DNA from: Lentibacillus sp. JNUCC-1
GTDB lineage: Bacteria > Bacillota > Bacilli > Bacillales > Amphibacillaceae
NCBI RefSeq assembly: GCF_009741735.1
Contig: NZ_WHOH01000001.1
Span: forward strand, 620,001-684,000
DNA: 64,000 bases
Reading direction: 5' to 3'
Shown here: positions 17,515-27,401 of the stretch, piece by piece
Numbering within the stretch: position 1 is the first letter of the stretch
Layout of the letters: each line of letters begins with the position of its first letter
Notes under the pieces: model-generated
Database searches by the model: none
Told to the model about the DNA's origin: nothing
The model's input: the letters and a program-made list of their open reading frames with translations, nothing else
Program-made: the position numbers and the translations under genes

Positions 17515-18444
17515 TTAACAGAACAGTTGGTCAATCTTTACAATCGTTTCCCGGGATAATTTAATTTCACCGGCGCGTTTATTATCCTCAACCTGCTGCG
17601 GCTTTTTCGCACCCGGTATCACGACATCCAAAGACGGGCGTGAAAAATACCAGGCCAGTACAATATGCGCGACGTCTTCACCATAGTCATTGGCGATCTC
17701 ACGGAGCCGCTCCACTTTTTGCAGGTTCTCTTTAAAAGCCTCGCCCTGAAAACTTGGTTTCTGAGCTCTGATATCATTGAATGTTGTGGTTTCATCATAT
17801 TTGCCGGCAAGTAAACCGGATTCCAGCGGGAAATACGGAATGAACGTCATGTCGTTTTCCTGAGTGTATGGGAATACGTTCCATTCAGCTTCACGATGCA
17901 GAAGATTATATTGAGACTGCACCACATCGACATAGCCGTCTTTATTCGCTTCTTTAAGCTGATCCAATGAAAAATTCGATACACCGATCGAACGGATTTT
18001 TCCTTGATCGCGCATTTCTTTCAGCGCACCGACCGCTTCATCCTTTGGTGTATCCTCATCCGGATAATGAATGTAAAACAAATCAATATAATCGGTGTCC
18101 ATCCGGCGCAAGCTGTCTTCTACCTGCTGTTTCAAAAATGTCGGTGAGTTGTTCATAACGACATCTTCTCCAACAAATTCATGCGCACCTTTAGTAGCGA
18201 CGACAGCCTGGGTGCGATTGTATTCCTTCAGCACCTCTCCAACCAGTTCTTCAGATCGTTTTGGTCCGTAGATAAAAGCTGTGTCAAGAAAGTTCATACC
18301 ATGGTCAAGCGCAGACCGGACAACAGCTTTACCCTGTTCTTCATCCAAATCCGGATAAATATTATGGCCCCCAACTGCATTGGTGCCAAGTCCTACTGGA
18401 TAAACGTCAATATCTGATTTTCCGAGTTTTACGTGTCGTTCCAT
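17515..18444 (-). CDS. Aldo/keto reductase
   Basis: 309 residues from the ATG at 18444, preferred over one at 18468 because AAAGGAG lies just upstream of it. NADPH-dependent TIM-barrel family. Catalytic residues visible: Asp in [10 protein letters not shown] (with the Tyr), Lys in VVATKGAH, and His in [11 protein letters not shown]. The C-terminal cofactor loop is [15 protein letters not shown]. Resembles the general-stress branch of Bacillus (YhdN/IolS-like). Transcribed in the same direction as the neighbouring oxidoreductase gene but separated by about 90 bases. Confidence 0.87.
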   Translation of the reverse strand: MERHVKLGKSDIDVYPVGLGTNAVGGHNIYPDLDEEQGKAVVRSALDHGMNFLDTAFIYGPKRSEELVGEVLKEYNRTQAVVATKGAHEFVGEDVVMNNSPTFLKQQVEDSLRRMDTDYIDLFYIHYPDEDTPKDEAVGALKEMRDQGKIRSIGVSNFSLDQLKEANKDGYVDVVQSQYNLLHREAEWNVFPYTQENDMTFIPYFPLESGLLAGKYDETTTFNDIRAQKPSFQGEAFKENLQKVERLREIANDYGEDVAHIVLAWYFSRPSLDVVIPGAKKPQQVEDNKRAGEIKLSRETIVKIDQLFC

Positions 18445-18598
18445 GTCTAAAACAGCTCCTTTCTTCATTAATGCTATTTCCTTTTCAGGCCAGACATTAA
18501 ACGTCAAAGAACCCTCACAGTGGCACACCCGTTCCATCTATCTATCATTCTAGAAGCATGGTATAATAAAATTACTTTTTAATAGAGGAGGGCATTAT

Positions 18599-19705
18599 AT
18601 GTCGAATAAGAAACTGGTCTTGTCGGTTGCCGTCACAGCGGCTGTGGCATCAACACTTGTCACGCCGAACAGTGCGGCTGCTGAAGCGTATCGTGTCAAA
18701 AGCGGCGATTCGCTCTGGTCGATTGCGCACCAATACAACACAAGTGTCCAGACATTGAAATCGATCAACGGCTTGTCAGGAGATCTTATTTTTCCCAATC
18801 AAGTTCTGGAAACCACACCATCACACTCTAATCCCAGCACAAAACCTAACACGAAACCCAACGCAAAACCCGATAAAAAGCCTGCCGCAAAACCTACTAC
18901 ATACATCGTTAAGCGCGGCGATACTTTAAGCGGTATTGCTAATGAACATAACATATCGTTATCCGATTTGATGAAGTGGAACAATTTGAACTCCACCCTG
19001 ATCTACCCAGGCAACAAATTTGTCGTCTCAAAATCGGGGGATAGCAGCCAGGGCAAACCTGAAACTACAGTTCCGGAATCAGACAGCAATTCACAAAATG
19101 GAAGCACTGCTAACCCTGCACCAAGTAAACATGCCAATAGTGTCTACACGGTCAAATCAGGGGATACACTATCAGCGATTGCCAAGGCCAATCGTGTAAC
19201 TGTCAGTGATTTAAAAACATGGAACAACCTGAAATCAGACTTGATTCTAATCGGACAAAAGTTAAATATTGGTTCGAAAAAAGCACCTGACAATGCAACA
19301 GACTCAACTGTGGAAAATACACCCCCATCAGATATTGACTATAACGTTGACAAGCTATTATCTGTCGCAAACAGCATGACAGGGGTTCCGTACAAATGGG
19401 GCGGCTCCACACCAGGCGGTTTTGACTGCAGTGGCTTTATTCATTATGCCTATAACCAAGCTGGCAAAAGCATTTCGCGCCTTTCCGCTGCCAGTTATCA
19501 CAGCCGTGCATTTTACGTGGACACACCTAAAGTCGGTGACCTTGTCTTTTTCAAAAACACCTATAAACAAGGGATTTCCCACATGGGCATCTATATCGGC
19601 AACAACAAATTCATTCATGCCGGCTCATCTAAAGGCGTCCAGATTGCAGACGTCAACAGCAGATATTGGCAGAAACATTTCGATAGCTTCAAGCGTTTTT
19701 ATTAA
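18599..19705 (+). CDS. LysM / NlpC-P60 peptidoglycan endopeptidase
   Basis: 368 residues. A signal peptide (residues 1-28, ending NSAAAEA) is followed by three LysM domains (each opening YRVKSGDSLWSIA, YIVKRGDTLSGIA or YTVKSGDTLSAIA). Linkers are Pro/Lys/Asn-rich (TKPNTKPNAKPDKKPAAKP) or Ser/Asn-rich. The C-terminal NlpC/P60 domain (about 250-368) has the catalytic Cys in GGFDCSGFIHYAY and His in GISHMGIYIGNNKFIHAG. It should cut the D-gamma-Glu-DAP bond of stem peptides at the cell surface (LytE/LytF/CwlS type). AGAGGAGG lies upstream of the ATG. Confidence 0.93.
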   Translation: MSNKKLVLSVAVTAAVASTLVTPNSAAAEAYRVKSGDSLWSIAHQYNTSVQTLKSINGLSGDLIFPNQVLETTPSHSNPSTKPNTKPNAKPDKKPAAKPTTYIVKRGDTLSGIANEHNISLSDLMKWNNLNSTLIYPGNKFVVSKSGDSSQGKPETTVPESDSNSQNGSTANPAPSKHANSVYTVKSGDTLSAIAKANRVTVSDLKTWNNLKSDLILIGQKLNIGSKKAPDNATDSTVENTPPSDIDYNVDKLLSVANSMTGVPYKWGGSTPGGFDCSGFIHYAYNQAGKSISRLSAASYHSRAFYVDTPKVGDLVFFKNTYKQGISHMGIYIGNNKFIHAGSSKGVQIADVNSRYWQKHFDSFKRFY

Positions 19706-19718
19706 GAGTTTACAAATG

Positions 19719-19763
19719 AAAAGCGGAAAGACATCTTATAAAATGTCTTTCCGCTTTTTTTTT
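19719..19763 (+). terminator. Strong terminator after the wall hydrolase
   Basis: AAAAGCGGAAAGACAT and its exact complement are separated by an eight-base loop, followed by nine T residues. It is also usable for the convergent symporter gene. Confidence 0.92.
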
Positions 19764-19778
19764 ATAGGCTATCTGAAA

Positions 19779-21152
19779 CTACTGAGCATGTCTTGTCGCT
19801 TCAAGCTTTTCTGCCCGTTCTTCTTTCACTTTCTGATTAAAGCGCTTGGTCTCAAATATAATGATACCCGACAATCCAAGCAGTCCAATCAAGTTCGGAA
19901 TCGCCATCAAGCCGTTCAGAATATCAGCCAGCGTCCATACTGCGTCAAGTGAAGCAGTCGCACCGACAAAGATAAATAATACAAACACTGTCCGGTATCC
20001 TTTAACAGCCGCCTGACTTTTGAACAAGTACTGGAAACACTTTTCTCCATAATAGCCCCAGCCAAGAATGGTCGAGGTTGCAAAGAACAACAGACCGAAT
20101 GTGATCAGATATGGTCCCACACCACCAAGCAATGTTTCAAACGCCGCAGAAGTCAGCACACCAGCTTCGATGGACTTATCCTGCCACTGACCCGACATAA
20201 CGATCGTCAGACCGGTAATCGTACAAATAATGAATGTATCGATCAGTACCTGAGTCATGGAAACAAGCGCTTGTCTGCCTGGCATGTCGGTCTTAGCTGC
20301 AGCTGCCGCGATGGGTGCCGATCCGAGACCAGCTTCGTTTGAGAAGAGCCCGCGTGCAATCCCGTAGCGAATGACCGCACCAACTGCACCACCGACAGCT
20401 GCTTCACCGGAAAATGCTGCTGTGAAAATCGTACCGAATGCTTCAGGCACCAGATTAATATTTAAAATAACAACGATTAGTCCGCCAAGAATATAGAAAG
20501 CCGCCATAATTGGAACAAAGAAAGCAGTTACACGTCCAATCCATTTAATGCCCCCGATAATAACCGCTCCGGCAAATAGGACAAGGGCCACCCCTGTTAA
20601 CCAAAAAGGTATTGAAAATGTATCATTCATAAGGTCAGCGACAGCTTTAGCCTGGGTTCCATTTCCAATACCAAACGCAGCAAGTGCGCCAAAAATCGCA
20701 AACAACACGCCTAGCCACTTTTGTTTCAAACCGTGTTCCAGGTAATACATCGGACCGCCAGACATATTGCCTTCAGAATCTTTCACACGATACTTAACCG
20801 CCAAAATCGCCTCACCGTATTTTGTGGCCATACCAAACAAACCAGCCAGCCACATCCACAAAACCGCTCCAGGGCCCCCTAAAACAATTGCTGTCGCAAC
20901 ACCAACAATGTTTCCGGTACCTACCGTTGCTGCCGAGGCTGTCATCAATGCCTGGAAATGTGAAATATCCCCATCTGACTTCTTGTCCTGATTTCGGGAA
21001 AAAGCAAGCTTCAATGCATAAGGTAATGAACGAATTTGCAAAAAGCCAAGACGTATCGTTAAATAAACGCCCGTTCCCACAAGCAAAACAAGCAGCGGCA
21101 CACCCCAGACAATATCACTAACACTCCCCAGAAATTCCTCGATTCCCTTCAT
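19779..21152 (-). CDS. Sodium:alanine/glycine symporter, AGCS family
   Basis: 457 residues with about ten to eleven membrane helices. Family signature region: GTGNIVGVATAIVLGGPGAVLWMWLAGLFGMATKYGEA. Also GLFSNEAGLGSAPIAAAAAKT, characteristic of AlsT/DagA symporters. Imports alanine or glycine with Na+. The start is the ATG at 21152 with AGAGGGG upstream; a TTG at 21158 is too close to the ribosome site. Single gene, convergent to the wall hydrolase. Confidence 0.93.
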   Translation of the reverse strand: MKGIEEFLGSVSDIVWGVPLLVLLVGTGVYLTIRLGFLQIRSLPYALKLAFSRNQDKKSDGDISHFQALMTASAATVGTGNIVGVATAIVLGGPGAVLWMWLAGLFGMATKYGEAILAVKYRVKDSEGNMSGGPMYYLEHGLKQKWLGVLFAIFGALAAFGIGNGTQAKAVADLMNDTFSIPFWLTGVALVLFAGAVIIGGIKWIGRVTAFFVPIMAAFYILGGLIVVILNINLVPEAFGTIFTAAFSGEAAVGGAVGAVIRYGIARGLFSNEAGLGSAPIAAAAAKTDMPGRQALVSMTQVLIDTFIICTITGLTIVMSGQWQDKSIEAGVLTSAAFETLLGGVGPYLITFGLLFFATSTILGWGYYGEKCFQYLFKSQAAVKGYRTVFVLFIFVGATASLDAVWTLADILNGLMAIPNLIGLLGLSGIIIFETKRFNQKVKEERAEKLEATRHAQ

Positions 21153-21422
21153 GTACAATCCCCTCTCTTTTTTGTGAAGTGTGGAAATTTTAATCGAGTG
21201 CTAACCCCCAAATTGTAAACCCTTACAAAGCATCCGATTAAAAATTCCGTCTAAATTATATTACTCTAATTAAATCGGAAATATCAGGCAATGTCAAGCG
21301 GAATTCAAAACTTTTACACGATGCTATTCGGGACTAAAGTTTCATATTTTCAAAAACAGTCGAATACCACTGGAAAATACAGTATAATTTGTAATACAAA
21401 GATAAAAAGGAGCGAGAAAGCA

Positions 21423-22274
21423 TTGGAAGAGCATCTTGAGGATCACACGCAAAAAAAGTGGTACGAGAAAACTTGGGCAATTGTACTGTTGCTCATTCTG
21501 TTTTGGCCAATTGGTCTTTTTTTAGTATGGAGATTTTCTGATTGGACCAAAGCGACTAAAACGACCGTTACAATCATTACTTCAGGCTTGGTCGTTTTGG
21601 GTATGATTATCACAACCATTGCCCTCTTTTTTGGCTTCCTTCTTTTATCAAGCGATGATGTGGAAGAAGCAAATTCCACCACCATTAATACGGAGGAAAC
21701 TGAAAATGACGTTGTCCAGGACCAAACCGAGGAAGCGGATGACTCCTCCTTTGATACGGAAGATGAGGAGACCGTTTCCGGAGATGGTCAGGATGCAGGT
21801 GAAAGTTCGGCTTCCGGAGATGAGTTTGCCCCGCTGGAACGGGTAGACTTCCATTTTGATGATCGGGACTGGGAGGTTGGATTTGAAGCAGAGGAAATGG
21901 GCGACATGACAAGGGAGTACGTCGTGGAAGGTGAGAGCGTTAATGCCTGGAGCGAGCTCGTCACGGTTCAATTCTTCTCAAGTCTGAGAGAACTCAAACC
22001 TGCAGAATTCGCCGAAATGCTTGAACAACAGATTAACAGCGATGTTGAAGGAAATATTGAATGGAACATTTTCAACGAAGAAAGTGACAGTGTGATGTAT
22101 GAATTCACCCTGACCGGGGACCCTTCAATCACAGACCAATATGAAATGGCCCGCGTCATTTCCCACGAAGACGGACTATATGTGCTGCATTACGCCATAG
22201 CCGAAGCCCCCGTCCCAGACGACACCTACGACAAATGGACCAAACTACTGCAAAAAGCAACCATCAATGAATAA
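21423..22274 (+). CDS. Membrane-anchored hypothetical protein with acidic linker
   Basis: 283 residues from a TTG at 21423 (AAGGAG upstream); an ATG at 21291 gives an implausible extension without a ribosome site. N-terminal 80 residues have two hydrophobic segments (IVLLLILFWPIGLFLVWRF and VTIITSGLVVLGMIITTIALFFGFLLL). A long Glu/Asp/Ser/Thr-rich linker follows, then a soluble extracellular domain (FHFDDRDWEVGFEAEEMGDM ... YDKWTKLLQKAT). I do not recognise a named family. The strongly acidic linker fits a salt-adapted surface protein; that is inference. Confidence 0.7.
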   Translation: MEEHLEDHTQKKWYEKTWAIVLLLILFWPIGLFLVWRFSDWTKATKTTVTIITSGLVVLGMIITTIALFFGFLLLSSDDVEEANSTTINTEETENDVVQDQTEEADDSSFDTEDEETVSGDGQDAGESSASGDEFAPLERVDFHFDDRDWEVGFEAEEMGDMTREYVVEGESVNAWSELVTVQFFSSLRELKPAEFAEMLEQQINSDVEGNIEWNIFNEESDSVMYEFTLTGDPSITDQYEMARVISHEDGLYVLHYAIAEAPVPDDTYDKWTKLLQKATINE

Positions 22275-22284
22275 CCAAAACACC

Positions 22285-22321
22285 AACAGGCCTCCAGAGC
22301 ACCCGCTCCGAAGGCCTGTTT
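22285..22321 (+). terminator. Terminator after membrane-anchored protein gene
   Basis: AACAGGCCT...AGGCCTGTT with an inner AGC/GCT step, closing in TTTAT. Confidence 0.75.
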
Positions 22322-22755
22322 ATCGTCATTAAAAAAGGCAGTTGTCCTATAGATTAATGCATTTTTTTTAATGCTCAGTATCCGTAAACTTCGAACTAAC
22401 TAAGTTTGTATGAGAAAAACGCCGCTCCGAAAATACATTTCCCTTTCCGCGGGCACAGCCTCAGCCTCCTTGCCCCGGCAAGGGCTATGTCGACGTTGCC
22501 TGCAAAGGGCGATTTTAGTCGACCCTCCTTAATGCGCCCGCTGTGGGGTCTTCGGACTCGTGCTGTTCCCACAGGAGTCTTCATGTATTTTCTCCGCTAT
22601 AAATCTGCCTCCCAAGTTTGTGTTGCTTATAATTGGTATAAACTAACGTGCTCATGCTAAAAGTGAAACACATACTATCACCGGGATCCGGGAAAACACG
22701 GAGACTCCTATGGGAAAAAAAGCCTCGGTGAGACCCCACAGCACGATAGGAGGCC

Positions 22756-24413
22756 ACTGAAAAAGTCCTCTAAATATCTAGGTAGGAGGTGATTTATAAT
22801 CTGCGATTGCTTATAATGAAAATAATAAAAAAGAAAGTGGGAGATCGTAAATGTTAGCAAGTCAACAATCCTTAAACATTAGCTCCTATACGGATCTCTA
22901 CGAGATCATTATTCCTAATGATAATTTTCTCCGTCGCATCAATGAGCTAGTTGATTTTAGTTTTATTATAGAGGAATTAAAAAATAAGTATTCTCATAAT
23001 AATGGACGAAATGCGGTCTCCCCTATTCGAATGTTCAAATACCTACTGTTGAAACGTATTTATGATCTATCAGATAGTGACGTTGTAGAACGCTCAAGAT
23101 ATGATATGTCCTTTAAATATTTTTTGGAAATGGCTCCTGAGGACCCAGTCATTGATTCGAGTTCCTTAACAAAGTTTCGCAAATTGCGTCTCGAGGATAA
23201 AAATATGTTAGATTTACTTATTAATAAAACCGTTGAAATCGGGATAGAACAAGGTGTACTCGAGAGTAATATATTAATTGTGGATGCCACACATACCGCT
23301 TCTCGACACAATTCTAAATCAGCCAATGACTTTTTAAAAGAGAAAGCGAAGCTGGTGCGTAAAGCTGTATATGGGTTTGATGAATCTATGAAAGAAAAAT
23401 TTCCAGTCAAACCTTCTTACGATGATATTAATGAAACAACTGAGTATTGTGAGTCTCTAATCAAGACGATTGAACAAGAACCGGAAATCAGCAACATGCC
23501 GACTGTGAAGGAAAGAATAAATCTATTAAAAGAAGTCTTGGATGACTGCGAACATCAAACAGTTCTTTCGGATGACCAGGATGCCCGCACAGGGCACAAG
23601 ACATCAGATAGTTCATTTTTTGGTTACAAAACACATTTGGCTATTTCAAGGGAGAGAATTATTACAGCTGCATCAGTTACTACAGGAGAGAAAAGTGATG
23701 GTAAGTATTTAAAAGAACTCGTACAAAAAAGCAAAGATGCTGGCATGAAAGTAGATACAGTTATTGGAGATACTGCATACTCTGGAACGAATAACTTAAA
23801 GTTAGCAAAAGAAGAATCGTTTCAATTAGTGTCCAAACTGCATCCGGTTATTACAAATGGAAAAAGACACGATACTGGGTTTGAATTTAATAAGGATGCA
23901 GATATGTTTGTATGTCCGGCAGGACATTTAGCAACAAAAAAGTTATACAAGAATAGAAAAAATCGAAATGCCCAATTAAAGTTTTACTTTGATGTGGATA
24001 AGTGTAAAACTTGTCCTTTACGGGACGGATGCTATAAAGATGGAGCCAAAACCAAAACGTATTCTGTTTCAGTGAAGTCAACGGAACATAAAGATCAGGA
24101 GGCTTTCCAGCAAAGTGAAGCTTTTAAAGAAATAGCAAAAGATCGATACATGATTGAGGCTAAGAATAGTGAATTGAAAAATAGGCACGGATACGACAGA
24201 GCCGCATATTCGGGTTTATTTGGCATGGAATTGCAAAGTGCGGCGACGATATTTGTAGTTAATTTAAAAAGAATAATGAAGCTGATAGACAAAAAAGAGC
24301 AAGCTTCTGAGTAATAGAGGAGCTTTTTTTCTTTTTACTGCGAAAAAAAGCTCCGTTTTTTTGTTTTATTTTTCTTGTTTCGCTCTTCCTAAAAAAAGAG
24401 GGTGATTTTCAGT
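22756..24413 (+). mobile_element. IS1182-family insertion sequence
   Basis: 1658 bp. Terminal repeats: left ACTGAAAAAGTCCTC; the right end read inward is ACTGAAAATCACCCTC, so ACTGAAAA plus a CTC-containing inner part. It is flanked by GGCC on both sides (22752-22755 and 24414-24417), a palindromic 4-bp target duplication. Carries one transposase gene. Base composition is much more A+T-rich than the host module A. The intact frame and matched ends suggest a recent insertion. Confidence 0.88.
22851..24314 (+). CDS. IS1182-family transposase
   Basis: 487 residues. N-terminal DUF772-like region (RNAVSPIRMFKYLLLKRIYDLSDSDVVERSRYDMSFKYFL). DDE catalytic region: Asp in ILIVDATHTAS, Asp in DTVIGDTAYSG, and Glu in IEAKNSELKNRHGYDRAAY. 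A Cys cluster (CPAGH, CKTCPLRDGC) precedes the last catalytic block, as in this family. GTGGGAG ribosome site upstream. Full length and intact. Confidence 0.93.
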   Translation: MLASQQSLNISSYTDLYEIIIPNDNFLRRINELVDFSFIIEELKNKYSHNNGRNAVSPIRMFKYLLLKRIYDLSDSDVVERSRYDMSFKYFLEMAPEDPVIDSSSLTKFRKLRLEDKNMLDLLINKTVEIGIEQGVLESNILIVDATHTASRHNSKSANDFLKEKAKLVRKAVYGFDESMKEKFPVKPSYDDINETTEYCESLIKTIEQEPEISNMPTVKERINLLKEVLDDCEHQTVLSDDQDARTGHKTSDSSFFGYKTHLAISRERIITAASVTTGEKSDGKYLKELVQKSKDAGMKVDTVIGDTAYSGTNNLKLAKEESFQLVSKLHPVITNGKRHDTGFEFNKDADMFVCPAGHLATKKLYKNRKNRNAQLKFYFDVDKCKTCPLRDGCYKDGAKTKTYSVSVKSTEHKDQEAFQQSEAFKEIAKDRYMIEAKNSELKNRHGYDRAAYSGLFGMELQSAATIFVVNLKRIMKLIDKKEQASE

Positions 24414-24543
24414 GGCCTCGCACGATAGCGCGAGGAGGCTCAGCAGCGCCCATGGAAAGCGCAGTGTTTTCCCGGAGCTCGGTGGTGCGAGGCAGTCATT
24501 AAATTTTTAGTTAGGCTTCTTTATCTGTGTTTGAGCTGTTCTG

Positions 24544-24650
24544 CTTGTAAAGGCAAGGGATGATATAAATGCGCCCCTCTTTTTTATATTCTTGTACAAC
24601 CTTCCACTTGAACTCAGCAGAATAATGTGGATGTCTCAAAATGCCTCTTT
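24544..24650 (-). pseudogene. Remnant of an IS3-type transposase N-terminus
   Basis: On the minus strand one frame reads HPHYSAEFKWKVVQEYKKEG, matching the helix-turn-helix start of IS3-family OrfA proteins. It then loses similarity. No start, no terminal repeats and no second orf are seen. It sits among repeat fragments in the 24481-24816 gap, which also holds a stray module A end (AAAGCGCAGTGTTTCCCCC at 24702). Confidence 0.45.
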
Positions 24651-24816
24651 TAGAGTAATTATTTTTTATTCTTTAGCTGTCTACTCTAATGGGAGCGTAT
24701 AAAAGCGCAGTGTTTCCCCCGAAAGGTTGATACCAAGTTTTCATAGGCTCATAGTTTTGTCTACTATTAGTTAGAAGTTTTACATGCAAAAAGCAACAAT
24801 ATACTATAACACTATC

Positions 24817-25887
24817 TTAAGAAATTTTAATGTCCTGGAGTGGTTCTGGGCCAGGTTTGGCGAAGTAATAGCCTTGGTATAAGTCATATCCCATTTCGTT
24901 AAGAAAATCCAGATCTTCTTTTCGCTCAACACCTTCCGCAAGCGCCTGGGCACCTACATCGTGAGCCATTTTCAAAACAACCTCTGCTGTGGCCTTTTTC
25001 TCAGCATCCTTACTGACGCCATTCGTATATTCAAGTGCCAGTTTAACAAAATCCGGCTGCAGATCAGCAATCAGCTCTGGACCGTTAAAGCCTGTTCCAA
25101 CATCATCCAAGGCATACTTAAAACCATGCTTTCGATAATAACTCAGAATAGACTTCAGATGTTCAATATCCTGGACCTTATCCGTTTCAACGACTTCAAA
25201 TACAACCTGCTCAGGCCGGATATCAAGTTTTTTTATCAAAGCAAACGTTGTTGCCAGACAATGTTCAGGTACATAAATCGCTGTTGGAATAAAATTAATG
25301 AAAATCAAACGCTCAGTCGCGTTTTTTGCATTATTAATCGACTCCATACGGCAGACGCGATCCAAGGCGAACAATCGGTTTCGCTTCCGAGCAGCCTCAA
25401 ACATTTTAAATGGCGGAATCATTTCATTGTGCTCATTAACACCGCGGCTGAGCAGTTCGTTACCGACAATTTGTATAACATTATTTTTAACGGCTACGAT
25501 CGGCTGATAGTACGTCTGAATTCTACGGTTTTGAATCAAACCATCTATCCAACTGAACGCACGCGTTTCCTGAAAAGACCGAATCGGCTGTAATGCATTT
25601 AACGTCCGTATCGGATCCTCCCGGGAAGCTTCAACCGCAAATATATCATCAGCGCTTAAGTGCGCCTCAATGTAGTCCATCAAGCCAAAAAAGACTGGTT
25701 CAACTGTCCAGAACATCCGATTATTGATAAGCGTCCATTCTGTCTCGGGGAAGCCTTTAAAATAATGGGTCAGCTGTTCGGTATGCTGATCTTCTGAAAA
25801 ATATATCGTATACCCACGTGGTTTGGGGTTGCATATATCACATGTCAAAGTGGCATCTTCCTTTTTTTGTAAAATGTATTGCCACAT
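24817..25887 (-). CDS. EAL-domain protein (probable cyclic-di-GMP phosphodiesterase)
   Basis: 356 residues. The first 110 residues are an unrecognised soluble region with a CDIC cysteine pair near residue 16. The EAL domain fills 115-355. Its signature is present as NELLSRG (Glu-Leu-Leu instead of Glu-Ala-Leu, a common variant). Other metal/catalytic residues: Asn in IFINFIP, Glu in FEVVETDK, Asp-Asp in ALDDVGTGF, Lys in DFVKLALEY, Glu in ALAEGVE. These suggest an active enzyme hydrolysing cyclic-di-GMP to pGpG. No GGDEF domain or membrane segment. Monocistronic. Confidence 0.85.
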   Translation of the reverse strand: MWQYILQKKEDATLTCDICNPKPRGYTIYFSEDQHTEQLTHYFKGFPETEWTLINNRMFWTVEPVFFGLMDYIEAHLSADDIFAVEASREDPIRTLNALQPIRSFQETRAFSWIDGLIQNRRIQTYYQPIVAVKNNVIQIVGNELLSRGVNEHNEMIPPFKMFEAARKRNRLFALDRVCRMESINNAKNATERLIFINFIPTAIYVPEHCLATTFALIKKLDIRPEQVVFEVVETDKVQDIEHLKSILSYYRKHGFKYALDDVGTGFNGPELIADLQPDFVKLALEYTNGVSKDAEKKATAEVVLKMAHDVGAQALAEGVERKEDLDFLNEMGYDLYQGYYFAKPGPEPLQDIKIS

Positions 25888-25938
25888 TTATAATACCATT
25901 AAAACGCTGCCTGCCGCTACCCCCTCATAAATGACAAA

Positions 25939-25985
25939 AGCGTGACCACGCCCCAGAATTAGAATCTTGAAGGCTCGACCACGCT
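25939..25985 (-). terminator. Possible terminator after the GlcD-like gene
   Basis: Minus strand AGCGTG pairs with CACGCT across a long loop and is followed by TTTTG. The stem is short. Confidence 0.35.
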
Positions 25986-25995
25986 ACTCTTTGAA

Positions 25996-27384
25996 TTATA
26001 AAATTTTCCCAGGGTTCAAGATGTTTTTTGGGTCAAATGCTTGTTTAATGTTTCGCATCAGCTGCAGGGCGTTTCCGTGCTCTTCTTCCTGGTATTTCTT
26101 TTTCCCTGTGCCAACACCGTGCTCACCTGTGCACGTTCCGCCGCGGGCGAGGGCATAATGTACAATGCGTTCGTTAACCTGATCGGCTTGTTCCACTTCA
26201 GCAGCATCTTCCGGGTCGAGCATCAGCAGGATGTGATAATTGCCGTCGCCGACATGCCCGACAATGCCCCCAGAAAGCCCGGATTCTTCGATGGCTCCAC
26301 GTGCATCCTTCACCGCACCGGCAAGCTCAGAAATGGGCACACATACATCTGTCACCATCTGCTGTCTGCCAGGGTGGTTATGAATAAACGCGTACGCTGC
26401 GTGATGTCTGGCTTCCCACAGTTTGTTGCGTCCGGCTGTATCGGATTCAAATTCAATGTTCATGCTGTTCATATCTTCCACAATCTCTTTCATAAATTCA
26501 ACATCCTGATTGAGTCCTGCCTCGTTTCCATGCAATTCCAGAAATAGGGTTGGCACTTCTGCGTACGTTGTTTCGCTATATACGTTCATCTGTTTAATGG
26601 CCACTTCATCCACCAATTCAACCCTGGCGACCGGGATGCCCGCTTGCAGAATACCGATCACAGCGTTCACAGCATCGTCTACCGTTTCAAATTCCGCACG
26701 GGCTGCCATTATGTATTCCGGGATCCCTGTGACACTTAATGTCAACTCCGTGAAGCAGCCGAGCGTTCCTTCTGATCCGACAAATAAGCCATTCAGGTCA
26801 TAGCCGGATGAAGATTTTCGCGCCAGGCTTCCTGATCTGGTAATCGTTCCATCTGCCAATACCACTTCCAGTTCACGCACCTGGTCACGCATAATCCCGT
26901 ATTTTACAGATGTTGTGCCACTTGCATTGGTAGCAGCCATTCCACCAAGGGTTGCATCGGCTCCCGGATCTACTGTGAAAAACATGCCATATCGCTTTAA
27001 TTCCTTATCAAGCTTAGAACGTGTCACGCCGGGCTGTACCCGAACGAGAAAGTCATCTTCCCGCACCTCAAGGATTTGATCCATATTCGCAAAGTCAATG
27101 GTGATCCCGCCTTGATATGGAATGACACTCCCTTCCAGACTTGAGCCATACCCAAACGGTACCACCGGAATCTCATGTTCGTTTGCGAGTTTCATCACCG
27201 CACTGACCTCTTCTGTGTTTTCCGGATACACCACAACATCGGGCGCATGACTTTTATGGTAAGACTCATCAGAGCCGTGCTGATCCAACAAGGTTTCGTT
27301 CACCGACACACGCTCCGCCGCCATAATGTTTTCCAAAGCTTTTACGAGTTCATTCATATCTATAGATTTTATCAAACCAAACAT
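25996..27384 (-). CDS. FAD-linked oxidase, GlcD / D-lactate dehydrogenase type
   Basis: 462 residues. FAD-binding type 4 (VAO) domain at 40-220: VVPFGYGSSLEGSVIP, VDPGADATLGGMAATNASGT, GLFVGSEGTLG. The C-terminal FAD-oxidase domain contains VGHVGDGNYHILLMLDP and ARGGTCTGEHGVGTGKK, typical of glycolate oxidase GlcD and D-lactate dehydrogenase. Oxidises a 2-hydroxy acid at the membrane face; substrate uncertain. The start is ambiguous: ATG at 27384 sits directly on GAGAGG, and TTG at 27375 has better spacing. Follows the AbrB-type permease gene by 17 bases, so probably one operon and perhaps a shared substrate. Confidence 0.87.
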   Translation of the reverse strand: MFGLIKSIDMNELVKALENIMAAERVSVNETLLDQHGSDESYHKSHAPDVVVYPENTEEVSAVMKLANEHEIPVVPFGYGSSLEGSVIPYQGGITIDFANMDQILEVREDDFLVRVQPGVTRSKLDKELKRYGMFFTVDPGADATLGGMAATNASGTTSVKYGIMRDQVRELEVVLADGTITRSGSLARKSSSGYDLNGLFVGSEGTLGCFTELTLSVTGIPEYIMAARAEFETVDDAVNAVIGILQAGIPVARVELVDEVAIKQMNVYSETTYAEVPTLFLELHGNEAGLNQDVEFMKEIVEDMNSMNIEFESDTAGRNKLWEARHHAAYAFIHNHPGRQQMVTDVCVPISELAGAVKDARGAIEESGLSGGIVGHVGDGNYHILLMLDPEDAAEVEQADQVNERIVHYALARGGTCTGEHGVGTGKKKYQEEEHGNALQLMRNIKQAFDPKNILNPGKIL

Positions 27385-27401
27385 CCTCTCTCTGAAACTA
27401 T

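Larger units (their letters stand above)
22386..24524 (-). repeat. Composite structured repeat, copy 2, split by an IS1182-type element
   Basis: Left outer repeat AAACTTCGAACTAACTAAG at 22386. Module B at about 22441-22583 (degenerate outer arms). Left half of module A at 22689-22755. Then the insertion sequence 22756-24413. Right half of module A at 24414-24480, ending GTGTTTTCCCGGAGCTC. The right outer repeat is weak (TTAGTTAGG near 24508). Rejoining the halves across GGCC restores a short-loop module A like the one at 57365. Confidence 0.7.
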
